Source: Candidatus Gastranaerophilales bacterium (lineage in GTDB: Bacteria > Cyanobacteriota > Vampirovibrionia > Gastranaerophilales > UBA9579). Taken from it: DNA of 56,825 bases. This document shows positions 25,041-33,706 of the stretch, piece after piece. The stretch's first letter is position 1. Each line of letters begins with the position of its first letter. Position numbers and translations under genes: made by a program. The notes beneath the pieces are model-generated. The model was given only the letters and a program-made list of their open reading frames with translations, was not told the origin of the DNA and did no database searches. The stretch is taken from the NCBI GenBank assembly GCA_028689995.1, contig JAQVCB010000009.1, positions 1 through 56,825 on the forward strand, given 5' to 3'.

Positions 25041-26030
25041 TTGAAATTTTTTGAAGTATTCAAAGCAGGCAAATATCCGCAAGGAGCATTCTCTCAAAGT
25101 GATGTTGAAGCTCTTGCCAATAATTATGATCCTGCATTCTGTGAAGCTCCTATTACTCTCGATCATGAGCAGAAAGGTCCAGCTTATGGTTGGGTATCAG
25201 GTTTAAAATCAGATAACGGAAGGTTAAAAGCATCCTTTAGAGATGTGGCTGATGAGCTTAAAGATTATGTTCAGGCAGGGAAATACAAAAAGATTTCTGT
25301 TGAAATATACAGAGAACTTGATGGTAAAAAACCGTATTTAAAGGCTGTCTCTTTCCTTGGAGCTGCAATTCCGCAGGTTAAAGGAATGGATCCGGTTGAA
25401 TTTAAAGAAGGTGAATCTGAAGTTTATATCTTTGAAATGGAAACAGATAATCCTCCAGAGCCTGAAATAAAAGAAAACCCGGAACTGATTCGACTTCAAG
25501 AACAGGTTTCTGAAATTGAGAGCCAGATTAAGCTTTTTACTGATAAAAGCGAAAACAAGGAAATTGTAGTTATTCTTCAGGAAAAAGTTCAGGCAATGTC
25601 TGAACAAATTTCAAAAATGCAGGACGATTCCATCGAAAGACAAAAAGCAGAACTGGAATTATCAAGGCTTCGTTTACAAATGAGACGCTCTGAATTTGAA
25701 CAATTCCTTAATGAACAAATTGCCTATGGCAATCTTACTCCTAATCAGAGAGATTTGAGCTTGAAAATCCTGATGGTGCTTGATAGCGTTCCACAGTTCA
25801 AGCAGGAAGATGATTCAATTGAGGAGTTTAAGCAACTTTTAAAATCTCTGCCTAAACAGGTTGAATTTGATGAAATAGCAACAAAGAAGAAACAAAATCA
25901 GACACAGGAAGATGTTCTAGACTTTGCAAATGCGAGTGATGAAAGCCTTGAAATATATAAAGAGGCCAAAACATTGAGTGAAAAAGAGAAAATCTCGTTT
26001 AAGGATGCTCTCTTAAAGTTATATAAATAG
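25041..26030 (+). CDS. Mu gpI-like prohead protease/scaffold
   Basis: Cleaves scaffold and head proteins during maturation. The conserved protease half (about residues 1-125) has FKAGKYPQGAFSQSDVEALANNYDPA, the LDHEQKGPAYGWV motif with the family's histidine, and YKKISVEIYRELDGKKPYLKAVSFLGAAIPQVKGM, which carries the serine-containing segment. The C-terminal half (about 145-325) is a long charged coiled coil, as in fused protease-scaffold proteins. I chose TTG 41-43 of the 25001 block (25041), with GGGAGG about 7 bases upstream, over TTG 25026, which would include the site. It is rightward, opposite to the packaging genes. Confidence 0.85.
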   Translation: MKFFEVFKAGKYPQGAFSQSDVEALANNYDPAFCEAPITLDHEQKGPAYGWVSGLKSDNGRLKASFRDVADELKDYVQAGKYKKISVEIYRELDGKKPYLKAVSFLGAAIPQVKGMDPVEFKEGESEVYIFEMETDNPPEPEIKENPELIRLQEQVSEIESQIKLFTDKSENKEIVVILQEKVQAMSEQISKMQDDSIERQKAELELSRLRLQMRRSEFEQFLNEQIAYGNLTPNQRDLSLKILMVLDSVPQFKQEDDSIEEFKQLLKSLPKQVEFDEIATKKKQNQTQEDVLDFANASDESLEIYKEAKTLSEKEKISFKDALLKLYK

Positions 26031-26039
26031 GAGACCATA

Positions 26040-26972
26040 ATGGGTAGATTAGAAGATTTAAGGATAAATGCGTATTTATCTGAAGTTGCAAGAGGATACA
26101 GCAATAATGCTTTTGTTGCAGATTCGCTGTTTCCGACAATAGATTCAGAAACTGAAAAGATTGATATCTTTGAATTTAACAAAGAAGCTTTTCAGGTTTA
26201 TAACACAGAGCGTGCAATAAGAGCTAATTCAAACGTAATGAGTCCAAAAGGGTTCAACAAAAAATCAGCAACTCTGACGGAGCACGATCTTGCTTATCCG
26301 ATTGATTACAGAGAAGAAGATGAATCGAAGAAGGTTAAACTTCAGCTTCACGCAACGAATGTTGTTACCGAAGGTTTAAAACTTAAGCACGAAACCCAAT
26401 GTGCTGATCTGGTTCAAAACCCTGCAAACTATCCGACAGGAAATAAAATTATTCTTGCAGGAAACTCCAAGTTTTCAAACTATGGAAATGATACAACCCC
26501 TGCCTCCGATCCTGTAGGCGTAATTGAAGATGCCAAAGATGCAATTGCAGGCAAGATTGCTCAGGATCCAAATACAATGGTCATCGGTCATGAAAGCTGG
26601 AAGAAACTTAAGAGACATCCTCAAATTCAGGGATTAATCAGTAACAATCAAAACAAACTTGTTACTTTGAATTTTCTCAAGGAAATCTTTGAAATTCAAA
26701 ATATTTACATAGGAAAGTCTGTTTTCGTTGATGAAAACGGAAACTTTGTAAAAGTCTGGTCTGACAATATTATCCTTGCCTATACTTCTCCCTTATCCTC
26801 AAGAACGGAGTATGATCCGGCGTTTGCCTACACAGTAAGAAAGAAAAACTCTCTTGCTATCGATGAATATCGAAAAGAAGGAAACAAGCTCAAATACATA
26901 AGAGCTACGGATATTTATACTCCGTTTCTTGTTGGCCCTGAAGCAGGCTATTTAATTAGTGACACTAACTAA
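26040..26972 (+). CDS. Major capsid protein
   Basis: The 310-residue product has the length and segment order of HK97-fold capsids from transposable phages: NAFVADSLFPTIDSETEKIDIFEFNKEAF near the start (N-arm/E-loop), HDLAYPIDYREED, a spine helix (VIEDAKDAIAGKI), a P-domain NTMVIGHESWKKLKRHPQIQGL and a C-terminal SSRTEYDPAFAYTVRKKN stretch. A strong AGGAG precedes the ATG by 5-6 bases, as expected for the most abundant structural protein. It follows the protease by 9 bases. Confidence 0.85.
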   Translation: MGRLEDLRINAYLSEVARGYSNNAFVADSLFPTIDSETEKIDIFEFNKEAFQVYNTERAIRANSNVMSPKGFNKKSATLTEHDLAYPIDYREEDESKKVKLQLHATNVVTEGLKLKHETQCADLVQNPANYPTGNKIILAGNSKFSNYGNDTTPASDPVGVIEDAKDAIAGKIAQDPNTMVIGHESWKKLKRHPQIQGLISNNQNKLVTLNFLKEIFEIQNIYIGKSVFVDENGNFVKVWSDNIILAYTSPLSSRTEYDPAFAYTVRKKNSLAIDEYRKEGNKLKYIRATDIYTPFLVGPEAGYLISDTN

Positions 26973-26986
26973 GAAGGAGCAAAAAA

Positions 26987-27196
26987 TTGGCTAAATATAA
27001 AGTTAAAGGAACGGACATTCTTTATAACGGCAAGCTTTTCGCTGAGGGCAAAACTATAAATCTCGAAGAAGATGAAGCCAGCGAATTAGCTGATTATCTT
27101 GAAGCCATTCCTGAAAAAGGAAACAAAAAACAGGATGAAGGCAAGCAGGGTAAACCTGCGAAAGAACCTGAAAATCCTGAAGGAGGCAATAAATAA
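26987..27196 (+). CDS. Small acidic head-region protein (DUF7210-like)
   Basis: 69 residues from a TTG start with AAGGAGC just upstream. The N-terminal half is a small beta fold (YKVKGTDILYNGKLFAEGKTINLEEDEA), and the C-terminal half a flexible Lys/Glu/Pro-rich tail. Short proteins of this shape follow the capsid gene in many phages. It ends in an ATG overlap with the next gene. Its exact role is unknown. Confidence 0.65.
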   Translation: MAKYKVKGTDILYNGKLFAEGKTINLEEDEASELADYLEAIPEKGNKKQDEGKQGKPAKEPENPEGGNK

Positions 27197-27531
27197 TGGT
27201 AGAAAAACTCTATAAACCTCTATTGATGGACTCTATAAAAGCTGCTGCTAATATCGAAAAGCAAAGATTTATCGGATTTGACGGTGATTATTGCGCAGAG
27301 AATGCAAAAGCTCTTGGAATTTCTGATGTTGAAATTGAACAGGGACAGTTTGCTCCTGTAGCAGTAAACGGAATTCTTCTTGTGAAAACAGCAGGGGCAA
27401 TTACTGCAGGATCAAAGATTGCATCTGATGCAAGCGGCTTTGCAGTGGCTTATACCACAGGAGAAGCGAACGGTTATTCTCTTGATGATTCTGAATCAGG
27501 TGAAATCATCAGAATTGCTAGAGGTATCTAA
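27196..27531 (+). CDS. Capsid decoration/cement protein (DUF2190-like)
   Basis: The 111 residues show the beta-rich DUF2190 pattern: FIGFDGDYCAENAKALGISD, GILLVKTAGAITAGSKIASDASGFAVAY and a C-terminal GYSLDDSESGEIIRIARG, in which a repeated small-residue loop is characteristic. Such proteins trimerise on the capsid surface. The gene overlaps both neighbours by one base or so, in a tightly packed operon. Confidence 0.7.
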   Translation: MVEKLYKPLLMDSIKAAANIEKQRFIGFDGDYCAENAKALGISDVEIEQGQFAPVAVNGILLVKTAGAITAGSKIASDASGFAVAYTTGEANGYSLDDSESGEIIRIARGI

Positions 27532-27962
27532 TGTACTGCTCTTTGGAAGATCTTAAAAAGCAAATTCAGGAAGATACTCTGATTCAGCTTACAGATGATG
27601 ATCAGTCTAGTCAGATTGATTCAACCATTATTGATGAAGCTGTAATTTATTCTGAAACGCTTATTGATGGATATCTTCGTGGCAGATATGTTTTACCTCT
27701 TGCATCAGTTCCCGCAGTAATAAAGATTCTTGCGGTTGATCTTACTATTTACAGGCTTTATTCAAGAAGATTCCAGACTGAAACATCTGATGCGGTAACT
27801 GAAAAATATAAAAATTCTATAAAGATCCTTGAGCAAATTCAAAGAGGCATAATCTCGCTTGGAATTGAGACAGCCGGAAGGCCTCCAGAACTTGGTGAAT
27901 ATAGAACAAATAAAACTTTTGAAGATAGAAGATTTTCTAAGCAGGCATTAAATGAGTATTAA
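27531..27962 (+). CDS. Mu gp36-like protein (DUF1320), head completion
   Basis: The 143 residues match DUF1320: MYCSLEDLKKQIQEDTLIQLTDDD, then TIIDEAVIYSETLIDGYLRGRYVLPLASVPAVIKILAVDLTIYRLYSRR, the most conserved stretch. It is predicted to act at the neck as a head-tail connector adaptor. It overlaps the following gene by 11 bases. Confidence 0.85.
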   Translation: MYCSLEDLKKQIQEDTLIQLTDDDQSSQIDSTIIDEAVIYSETLIDGYLRGRYVLPLASVPAVIKILAVDLTIYRLYSRRFQTETSDAVTEKYKNSIKILEQIQRGIISLGIETAGRPPELGEYRTNKTFEDRRFSKQALNEY

Positions 27963-28434
27963 AGATATTGAAAACTCAATAATCGAAAGACTCAAAGGTA
28001 CCATTCAAGATCTTCATATTGAAGGATTTCCTGAAAAACCTGCCGAGTTTAAACTGATTCACCCAAAAGGTGCAATCCTTGTTCATTATCAGGGAAGCAG
28101 CTACTCAGAACCAAAAAGTCCTGGCTGTATTTTTCAGGAGAGAAAACTTGAGTTCAGTATAACAGTTGTGATGAGAAACCTTAGAACTCACGAAGGAACT
28201 TATGAATATCTTGATAAGGTCAGAGATGTATTAACAGGTTTTAAACCTGAAAACTGTGGAAAAATGTATCCTTTAAAAGAGGATTTTCTGGCTGAAGATA
28301 ACGGTTTGTGGCAGTACGGAATTAATTTTGCGCTAACTACCAATAATATTGAGGCAGACAATGATACTAATCTAGTCTTCTTAAAAAGAATTACGCTTGA
28401 TGACAATTTTGAAGAGAGGGTTGTAATCGAATGA
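27952..28434 (+). CDS. Mu gp37-like protein (DUF1834), neck/tail joining
   Basis: 160 residues with the DUF1834 plan: a short N-terminal helix (IKDIENSIIERLK), HPKGAILVHYQGSSYSEP, ERKLEFSITVVMRNLRTHEGTYEYLDKVRDVLTGF and a C-terminal WQYGINFALTTNNIE strand pair. These proteins connect neck and tail in Mu-like phages. It overlaps both neighbours. Confidence 0.82.
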   Translation: MSIKDIENSIIERLKGTIQDLHIEGFPEKPAEFKLIHPKGAILVHYQGSSYSEPKSPGCIFQERKLEFSITVVMRNLRTHEGTYEYLDKVRDVLTGFKPENCGKMYPLKEDFLAEDNGLWQYGINFALTTNNIEADNDTNLVFLKRITLDDNFEERVVIE

Positions 28435-28637
28435 AATATTTATATACAGGACCTACATCAGGAGTAACTTTAAATGCCGGCAATGAAATTCTCCTTCATA
28501 AAGGAGAAGAAGTTGAATTGCCTGCAAATAATGATTATGTAAAAACCTTAATCGCTCTTGGTTATTTAAATGAAATTCAAGTTGGTACTGAAACTAAAAG
28601 CGATAAAAAGACAAAAGGAGGCATTGATGCCGGCTAA
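28431..28637 (+). CDS. Small Mu gp38-like protein (DUF2635-like)
   Basis: 68 residues: a small beta fold (YLYTGPTSGVTLNAGNEILLHKGEEVELPANNDYVKTLIALGYL) and a lysine-rich tail. In Mu-like phages a short protein of this kind lies immediately before the sheath gene. It overlaps the sheath start by 11 bases. The function is not known. Confidence 0.65.
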   Translation: MKYLYTGPTSGVTLNAGNEILLHKGEEVELPANNDYVKTLIALGYLNEIQVGTETKSDKKTKGGIDAG

Positions 28638-29871
28638 TTATCTTCATGGCGTTGAAACTATAGAAGTTGAAAAGGGTTCCAGATCAATAAAAACAGTTAA
28701 AACTTCTGTAATAGGGCTTATAGGAACCGCTCCTGTTCAGGATGTTGATGCTGCTGATATAACTATAAATCAGCCTGTTCTTATTACCAATGAGAAAGAT
28801 GCCCAGAAATATTTTGGAGAACAGAAAGAAGGTTATACAATTCCGCAGGCTCTTGATGCAGTTTTTGATCAGGGAGCCGGAGTTGTTGTCGCAATAAATG
28901 TTTTTGACCCGAATGTACATAAAAATGCAAGCAATCAGCCTGATCCAACAAAAGTCTTATCTTCTGATGTTATAGGTACAGTAAATGCATCCGGAAATAG
29001 AACAGGAATGCAGTCATTAAAAGATTGTTATTCATTATTCGGATTTTTCTCAAAAATTTTGATTGCACCTGTATTTTGCACTCAAAATGCTGTAGCAACT
29101 GAATTAAATGTTCTTGCAGGCCAAACAAGAGCAATTTCACTTGTTGATGCACCAATAGGCACCAAGGTTGCAGATGCAATATCAGGAAGAGGTGCTGGCG
29201 GAGCTATTAACTTTAATTATTCAAGTGATAGGATGATTCTCTGCTATCCTCACTTAAAAGTTTATGACCTCGAAACAGAAACTGAAAGACTGGAACCATA
29301 TTCCCAAAGACTTGCTGGAGTCATTGCTGCTAAGGATATGGAAAAAGGTTATTGGTGGTCTCCATCTAATACCGAGATTAAAGGAATAATTGGTGCTGAG
29401 CGTCAGCTTACAGCTATGATTAATGACCCTGATAGTGAGGTTAATCTTTTAAATGAAGCTGGAATAACAACTATCTTCAATTCATTTGGAACTGGATTTA
29501 GAAGCTGGGGTAATAGATCCTCAGCCTGGCCAACAGTTACTCATCCGAGAAACTTTATAAACATAAGAAGAACGGCAGACGTTCTCCATGAAAGTGTTGA
29601 ATACTCAATGCTTCAATTTATTGATTACCCAATTGATAACGGTCTTATTGATGCAATATGTGAGTCAGTAAACGCATTTATCAGAACACTAATCGGCAGA
29701 GGAGCATTGATTGATGGCAAATGTTCATATAATCCGGCAAAGAATCTGCCTGAAGAAATAGCTCTTGGACACCTTCTTTTTGACGTTGAATTTATGCCAC
29801 CAACGCCAGCTGAGAGAATCACTTTTGAAAGCTTCATCAATATTGAATTATTGAGGAATCTTGGCCAATGA
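28627..29871 (+). CDS. Contractile tail sheath protein
   Basis: 414 residues from ATG 28627, chosen because AGGAGG sits 7 bases upstream; longer in-frame starts run through the previous gene. The N-terminus (ANYLHGVETIEVEKG) and KTSVIGLIGTAP are the conserved sheath start. SPSNTEIKGIIGAERQLTAMINDPDSEVNLLNEAGITTI, GFRSWGNRSSA and the C-terminal FEVEFMPPTPAERITFESFINIELL-type region (here FDVEFMPPTPAERI) are hallmarks of Mu/P2 sheaths. It establishes a myovirus morphology. Confidence 0.92.
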   Translation: MPANYLHGVETIEVEKGSRSIKTVKTSVIGLIGTAPVQDVDAADITINQPVLITNEKDAQKYFGEQKEGYTIPQALDAVFDQGAGVVVAINVFDPNVHKNASNQPDPTKVLSSDVIGTVNASGNRTGMQSLKDCYSLFGFFSKILIAPVFCTQNAVATELNVLAGQTRAISLVDAPIGTKVADAISGRGAGGAINFNYSSDRMILCYPHLKVYDLETETERLEPYSQRLAGVIAAKDMEKGYWWSPSNTEIKGIIGAERQLTAMINDPDSEVNLLNEAGITTIFNSFGTGFRSWGNRSSAWPTVTHPRNFINIRRTADVLHESVEYSMLQFIDYPIDNGLIDAICESVNAFIRTLIGRGALIDGKCSYNPAKNLPEEIALGHLLFDVEFMPPTPAERITFESFINIELLRNLGQ

Positions 29872-30065
29872 GAGTAAAGATCAATAAATTCGGTGGAGTT
29901 GAGGTTTTTACTGATACGAAAGATGTCTGTTTTGTTTGCGGGAATAAAATAGATTGTCCTTTAGTTGAGGCGTTAAGGGCTGAAATTGTAATTCTTCACT
30001 ACGAAGAGATTGATATTCAAAGATGCGGATTGTTTAAAAGGAGCATAAATAATGTCAAAAATTAA
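29868..30065 (+). CDS. Small cysteine-motif protein between sheath and tube
   Basis: 65 residues with CFVCGNKIDCP (about 21-31), a possible metal-binding knuckle, and another cysteine near the end (RCGLFKRS). It overlaps the sheath stop by 4 bases and the tube start by 14, so it is certainly in the operon. No family is recognised. Confidence 0.6.
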   Translation: MRVKINKFGGVEVFTDTKDVCFVCGNKIDCPLVEALRAEIVILHYEEIDIQRCGLFKRSINNVKN

Positions 30066-30573
30066 GATAAATAGACTCACAAATGCCAATATCTATATGG
30101 ACGGCAATAATCTGCTTGGACGTGCAGAAGAAATTCAACTTCCTCAAATAAAACACAAAATGGCAGATCACAAAGCTCTTGGGATGGTTGGTTCTGCTGA
30201 ATTTTTCGCAGGAATAGACAAACTTGAAAGCAAAATCAAGTGGAATTCACTTTATACAGAAGTTCTCAAAAAAGCTGCTAATCCATTCGTTGCTGTGCAA
30301 ATTCAGGCAAGGGCATCACTTGAAACTTACAATAGTATGGGTAAATTAGCAGAAGTTCCTGCAGTTGCATACCTGTCCGGAACATTTAAAGAGTTTCCGC
30401 TTGGAAATTTAAAACCGGGAGATAATGCCGAATACGAAACAACAATGAGTGTTAATTATGCAAAATTAATTGTCGATGGCGAAGAAATCTTTGAAATAGA
30501 TGTTCTTGAAAATATCTATAAGGTAGAAGGAGTTGATATTCTTACAGTTTATAGAGCTAATATAGGAGGCTAA
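30052..30573 (+). CDS. P2 gpFII-like major tail tube protein
   Basis: The 173 residues follow the FII pattern: INRLTNANIYMDGNNLLGRAEEIQLPQIKHKMADHKALGMVGSAEFFAGIDKLESKIKWNSL, then a C-terminal ETTMSVNYAKLIVDGEEIFEIDVLENIYKVEGVDIL. FII polymerises inside the sheath. AAAAGGAG precedes the ATG. The next rightward gene is delayed by an oppositely oriented insertion (30570-30809). Confidence 0.9.
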   Translation: MSKIKINRLTNANIYMDGNNLLGRAEEIQLPQIKHKMADHKALGMVGSAEFFAGIDKLESKIKWNSLYTEVLKKAANPFVAVQIQARASLETYNSMGKLAEVPAVAYLSGTFKEFPLGNLKPGDNAEYETTMSVNYAKLIVDGEEIFEIDVLENIYKVEGVDILTVYRANIGG

Positions 30574-30809
30574 GATATAGGCTCAACAGTCATTTTATAG
30601 CCAAGAGCTCTTAATATAGCAATTACATCATCAAAATAAAGGTCTGTATCATTTTCCAAAATGTCCTGTAACTGCTCTTTACTCATTCCTGTCTTTTTGA
30701 GAACTACTGGAGTTTTACCATTAATAAGTGTTTTTAAAGAAGTTAAAAACGGAACCATATCATCATTTTCAGCAATCAAATTTAACGCTTTATTTAAATC
30801 TTTAATCAT
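30570..30809 (-). CDS. HigA-like helix-turn-helix antitoxin homologue, orphan
   Basis: 79 residues from ATG 30809. The C-terminal two thirds, with TPVVLKKTGMSKEQLQDILENDTDLYFDDVIAILRALGYKMTVEPIS, match the helix-turn-helix and closing strand of the 'probable addiction module antidote' family. N-terminal DLNKALNLIAENDDMVPFLTSLKTL also fits. No partner toxin gene (RelE/HigB-type) is adjacent. It lies on the opposite strand inside the tail operon, abutting the tube stop. It is therefore likely a separately transcribed lysogenic gene (moron). Upstream sequence is very AT-rich and could hold its promoter. Confidence 0.75.
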   Translation of the reverse strand: MIKDLNKALNLIAENDDMVPFLTSLKTLINGKTPVVLKKTGMSKEQLQDILENDTDLYFDDVIAILRALGYKMTVEPIS

Positions 30810-30879
30810 AAAAATACCCAATCCTAAGTAATCATGATTAATTTTAATACTTAATTTCAATAAATAAAAGGAGAGCAAT

Positions 30880-31170
30880 ATGAAAGAACTAACATTACCT
30901 AGCGGAAAGACAGCTAAATTCAAAGACGGCAAAGGTCGAGATTTATTAAACGCACAGAGAAAAGCAAAAACCCCGGATGAAATCCTTTTTGCACTTATTG
31001 CAGAAATAGCTGAAATAGACGGACAGACTGTAATTTATGAAGATCTATTGGAAATGGATCTTGAAGATGTACTTGCTCTTCAGGCGGAAATCTCGGGGAA
31101 GTTTCAGTCATTACAGCCGAATGTATCATCCACCTTGCCAAAACAACCGGCTGGCAGCACAGCGAAATAA
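30880..31170 (+). CDS. Tail assembly chaperone gpE-like (short form)
   Basis: 96 residues: MKELTLPSGKTAKFKDGKGRDLLNAQRKA is the typical start of the phage tail assembly chaperone family ('E, or 41, or 14'). AALI-type helices (FALIAEIAEIDGQTVIYEDLLEMDLEDVLALQAEISGKF) follow. AAGGAG lies upstream. The last ~25 codons of this frame are low-complexity, while the -1 frame carries a conserved protein tail (next entry), the usual arrangement for a programmed frameshift. Confidence 0.8.
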   Translation: MKELTLPSGKTAKFKDGKGRDLLNAQRKAKTPDEILFALIAEIAEIDGQTVIYEDLLEMDLEDVLALQAEISGKFQSLQPNVSSTLPKQPAGSTAK

Positions 31171-31262
31171 AAAAAATGGGACTCACTGAGCTTGAGTTCT
31201 GGGTGAAAGAAGCAATCAAATATAAACAAACTGATTCAGAGGATTTAGAAGAACTATGCTAG
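31095..31262 (+). CDS. gpE' extension, read in the -1 frame by programmed frameshift
   Basis: In the -1 frame, sequence open from 31065 to the TAG at 31260-31262 encodes EVSVITAECIIHLAKTTGW, QHSEIKKMGLTELEFWVKEA and an acidic tail. The 'LAKTTGW..EI..M.LTELEFW' pattern is the P2 gpE'/Mu gp41 tail domain. It lacks its own start and site before the conserved part. A GGGG AAG stretch at 31095-31101 (frame TCG GGG AAG) allows P-site GGG to re-pair one base back, so this is my candidate slip site. The fusion would be about 127 residues. It overlaps the tape-measure ATG by 7 bases. Confidence 0.7.
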   Translation, partial: GEVSVITAECIIHLAKTTGWQHSEIKKMGLTELEFWVKEAIKYKQTDSEDLEELC

Positions 31263-33706
31263 ACACAATGATGAAAGTATCTTTAACCCTTATGGCCTTT
31301 GACAAGATGTCGAGGGTTATTCGAGATGCTGTCCAAAAGTCTAATGACGAGTTTAATAAGCTCCAAAAGAAAGTTCATCAAACCTCTGAATCAATAGAAA
31401 AGCTCGGCAAAAATATGATGGCATTAGGAGCAGGAATGACTGTTGGAGGTCTTGGCCTTGCTCATACACTTGGTTTAACTGATGCAATTCCGCAGGCACT
31501 TGAAATGGAACATAGAATTAGAGAACTTGGGAATGTCGGACAATTAACAGAACAACAGCTTGCCGGAATGGATAAAAGACTTGGGCAAATTTCTAAATAT
31601 ACCAATCAATTCAGACCAGATATTATCGAAGGTTTGAGTGTTCTTGTAGCTTCAGGTGTTGATCCGACCAAGGCTCTTGATTATATGAATGTCATTGGTA
31701 AAACCGCAACAGCAGAGCAGGCTGCAATTGTTGATATATCAAAGACCGCTTTTTCTGTTACGGATAACTTAAAAGTACCTGTTTCTCAGCTTGGCAAAAC
31801 TATGGATATTCTTGCGCAATCAGGAAAAGAAGGCCGATTTGAACTTAAAGATATGGCAGGAGAATTCCCAGGCTTAACGGCAAGCGCAAGTATGCTTGGA
31901 ATGAAGGGAGTACCTGCTGTTGCTCAATTAGGAGCAGCTCTTCAAATTGCAATGAAAGGTGCTAAAGATGCACCGGAAGCTGCAAACAATTTGCAGAATT
32001 TTATGCAAAAAGTTACCGCCCCACAGACCATACAAAATTTCAGCAAGAAGTTTGGAATAGATTTAAAATCAGAGCTTTTAAAAGCAATCTCTCAAGGCAA
32101 AGACCCAATACTTGAGATGATGCACATTCTTCAAAGGGCAACTGGCGGAGATGTATTCAAGGTTTCAGAAATATTTCAGGATATGCAGGTTTTAAACTTC
32201 ATAAAACCAATGATGAAAAATCTCAAGGAATATGAAGCAATCAAACGATCTGCATTATCAGCTCAGGGTGTTGTTGACAATGATTATCAGAATATGATGA
32301 AAACCACTCTTGAGCAGTGGAATCGACTCAAAATTAATATGATGGAGATTGTTCTTCCAAATCTTGCCGGCCCTCTAAAAAAAGCAAACGAGATACTCGA
32401 AAAAATTAATAGTAATCCTATACTTCAAAAAGGCATATTTGCGGCAATTATTGGACTTACGGGTGGAGGAATTCTTCTCACTATTCTTGGCGGTGCTGTT
32501 TTTGCTGTTGGAAATCTTGTTAATGGTTACGGGAAATTCCTCCAATATGCAAGGGATTTAACTCCAATCTTAAAACAAAACACTATGCAGTTATTGAAGT
32601 TTATGGGATTAAATACGACTTTTCACAATCTTGAAACAGCATCAAAACTAAGAAATGCAGGCAATCCTCTTGGCATAGACTTATCCAAATTCTCGTTTAA
32701 AAGCGGAATATTCGCTGATATAAGAAGAATTGACAATAATTTAAGAGCTGGAATTATCCGTTCATTTAAGGAATTTCCGTCAAATACTGTAAAAGCTACA
32801 GCTTCATTAAAAGACTGGACAATTGCTTCAATTCGAGCAGTTCCATCCAATTTTATGAATGGATTAAGAGGATTAAAGGCAGGCTTTTTAGATTTGCAGG
32901 GTAAAATCAGAGCAGGAATTATCGCATTTCGTGCTTTTTCGCTTACTCTTTTAACTTCTCCTATCGGATGGATAGCTTTAGCAATAGGTGCTGCTGCTTT
33001 TCTTATATATAAATACTGGAAGCCGATAACAGGCTTTTTTAGAGGCGTATTCAAAGGATTAAGAGATGGACTTGCACCTTTGCAGCCTGCGTTTAACTCT
33101 TTAGCCAAAGCATTATCTCCAATCCTTGCTCCATTAAAAGCAGTATGGGAATGGTTTAAAAAACTTATCCAGCCTGTAAATGATACAGGTGGAGCAGCAG
33201 AGAAAATGGGAGTTAAGTTTGGCAAGGTTCTGGCTCAGATAATTCTTAAAATAACTGACTTAATAAAGAAAATGTTCCAGTTAGGAGCAAAGGTTGGTGA
33301 TTTTCTCTCATTTGGAATGCTTTCTAAAACTGGAAAAACACAGCAGGCAATAGGTAAACACGCACAAATTATTAGAGATCACCTTCCACATTCTCCAGCC
33401 AAAATGGGACCTCTCAAAGATCTGCATAAAATAAAACTCATTGAAACAATTGCTGCAACAATAAAACCTGCTCCGTTATTCGCTGCTATGAATAAAGCTC
33501 TTTCATTTAAATCAACGCCGATTTCAATGTCTAGACAGGGAAGCTCCGGTGGTACTATTTCAATTCACTATAATCCGACTATCTCAATCAATGGAGCAAG
33601 CCCGCAGGCTAAAGAAGACTTTGCCCAAATGCTTAAACAGCATTCTTCAGAGATAGAAAAAATTGTTAAAAACGCTCAGTCAAAAAATATGAGGCTCGCT
33701 TACTAA
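31256..33706 (+). CDS. Tail tape measure protein (TP901 family)
   Basis: 816 residues, setting tail length. The N-terminal ~130 residues are helical and charged, followed by the TP901 core (LGQISKYTNQFRPDIIEGLSVLVASGVDP, GKTATAEQAAIVDISKTAFSVTDNL, GRFELKDMAGEFPGLTASASMLG). Hydrophobic segments near 390-425 (GIFAAIIGLTGGGILLTIL) and 570-590 (TSPIGWIALAIGAAAFLIY) are typical of the part released at injection. DHLPHSPAKMGPLKDL near 715 is the usual C-terminal motif. It follows the chaperones directly, as expected. Confidence 0.9.
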   Translation: MLDTMMKVSLTLMAFDKMSRVIRDAVQKSNDEFNKLQKKVHQTSESIEKLGKNMMALGAGMTVGGLGLAHTLGLTDAIPQALEMEHRIRELGNVGQLTEQQLAGMDKRLGQISKYTNQFRPDIIEGLSVLVASGVDPTKALDYMNVIGKTATAEQAAIVDISKTAFSVTDNLKVPVSQLGKTMDILAQSGKEGRFELKDMAGEFPGLTASASMLGMKGVPAVAQLGAALQIAMKGAKDAPEAANNLQNFMQKVTAPQTIQNFSKKFGIDLKSELLKAISQGKDPILEMMHILQRATGGDVFKVSEIFQDMQVLNFIKPMMKNLKEYEAIKRSALSAQGVVDNDYQNMMKTTLEQWNRLKINMMEIVLPNLAGPLKKANEILEKINSNPILQKGIFAAIIGLTGGGILLTILGGAVFAVGNLVNGYGKFLQYARDLTPILKQNTMQLLKFMGLNTTFHNLETASKLRNAGNPLGIDLSKFSFKSGIFADIRRIDNNLRAGIIRSFKEFPSNTVKATASLKDWTIASIRAVPSNFMNGLRGLKAGFLDLQGKIRAGIIAFRAFSLTLLTSPIGWIALAIGAAAFLIYKYWKPITGFFRGVFKGLRDGLAPLQPAFNSLAKALSPILAPLKAVWEWFKKLIQPVNDTGGAAEKMGVKFGKVLAQIILKITDLIKKMFQLGAKVGDFLSFGMLSKTGKTQQAIGKHAQIIRDHLPHSPAKMGPLKDLHKIKLIETIAATIKPAPLFAAMNKALSFKSTPISMSRQGSSGGTISIHYNPTISINGASPQAKEDFAQMLKQHSSEIEKIVKNAQSKNMRLAY

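Noticed and set aside
31130-31175. A-rich stretch near the gpE stop as the frameshift site
   Set aside because: A slip there would occur after much of the conserved gpE' domain has already been read in the wrong frame.
32623-33225. 200-codon frame opposite the tape measure gene
   Set aside because: It is the reverse shadow of a confidently assigned tape measure protein; no start site or family support.
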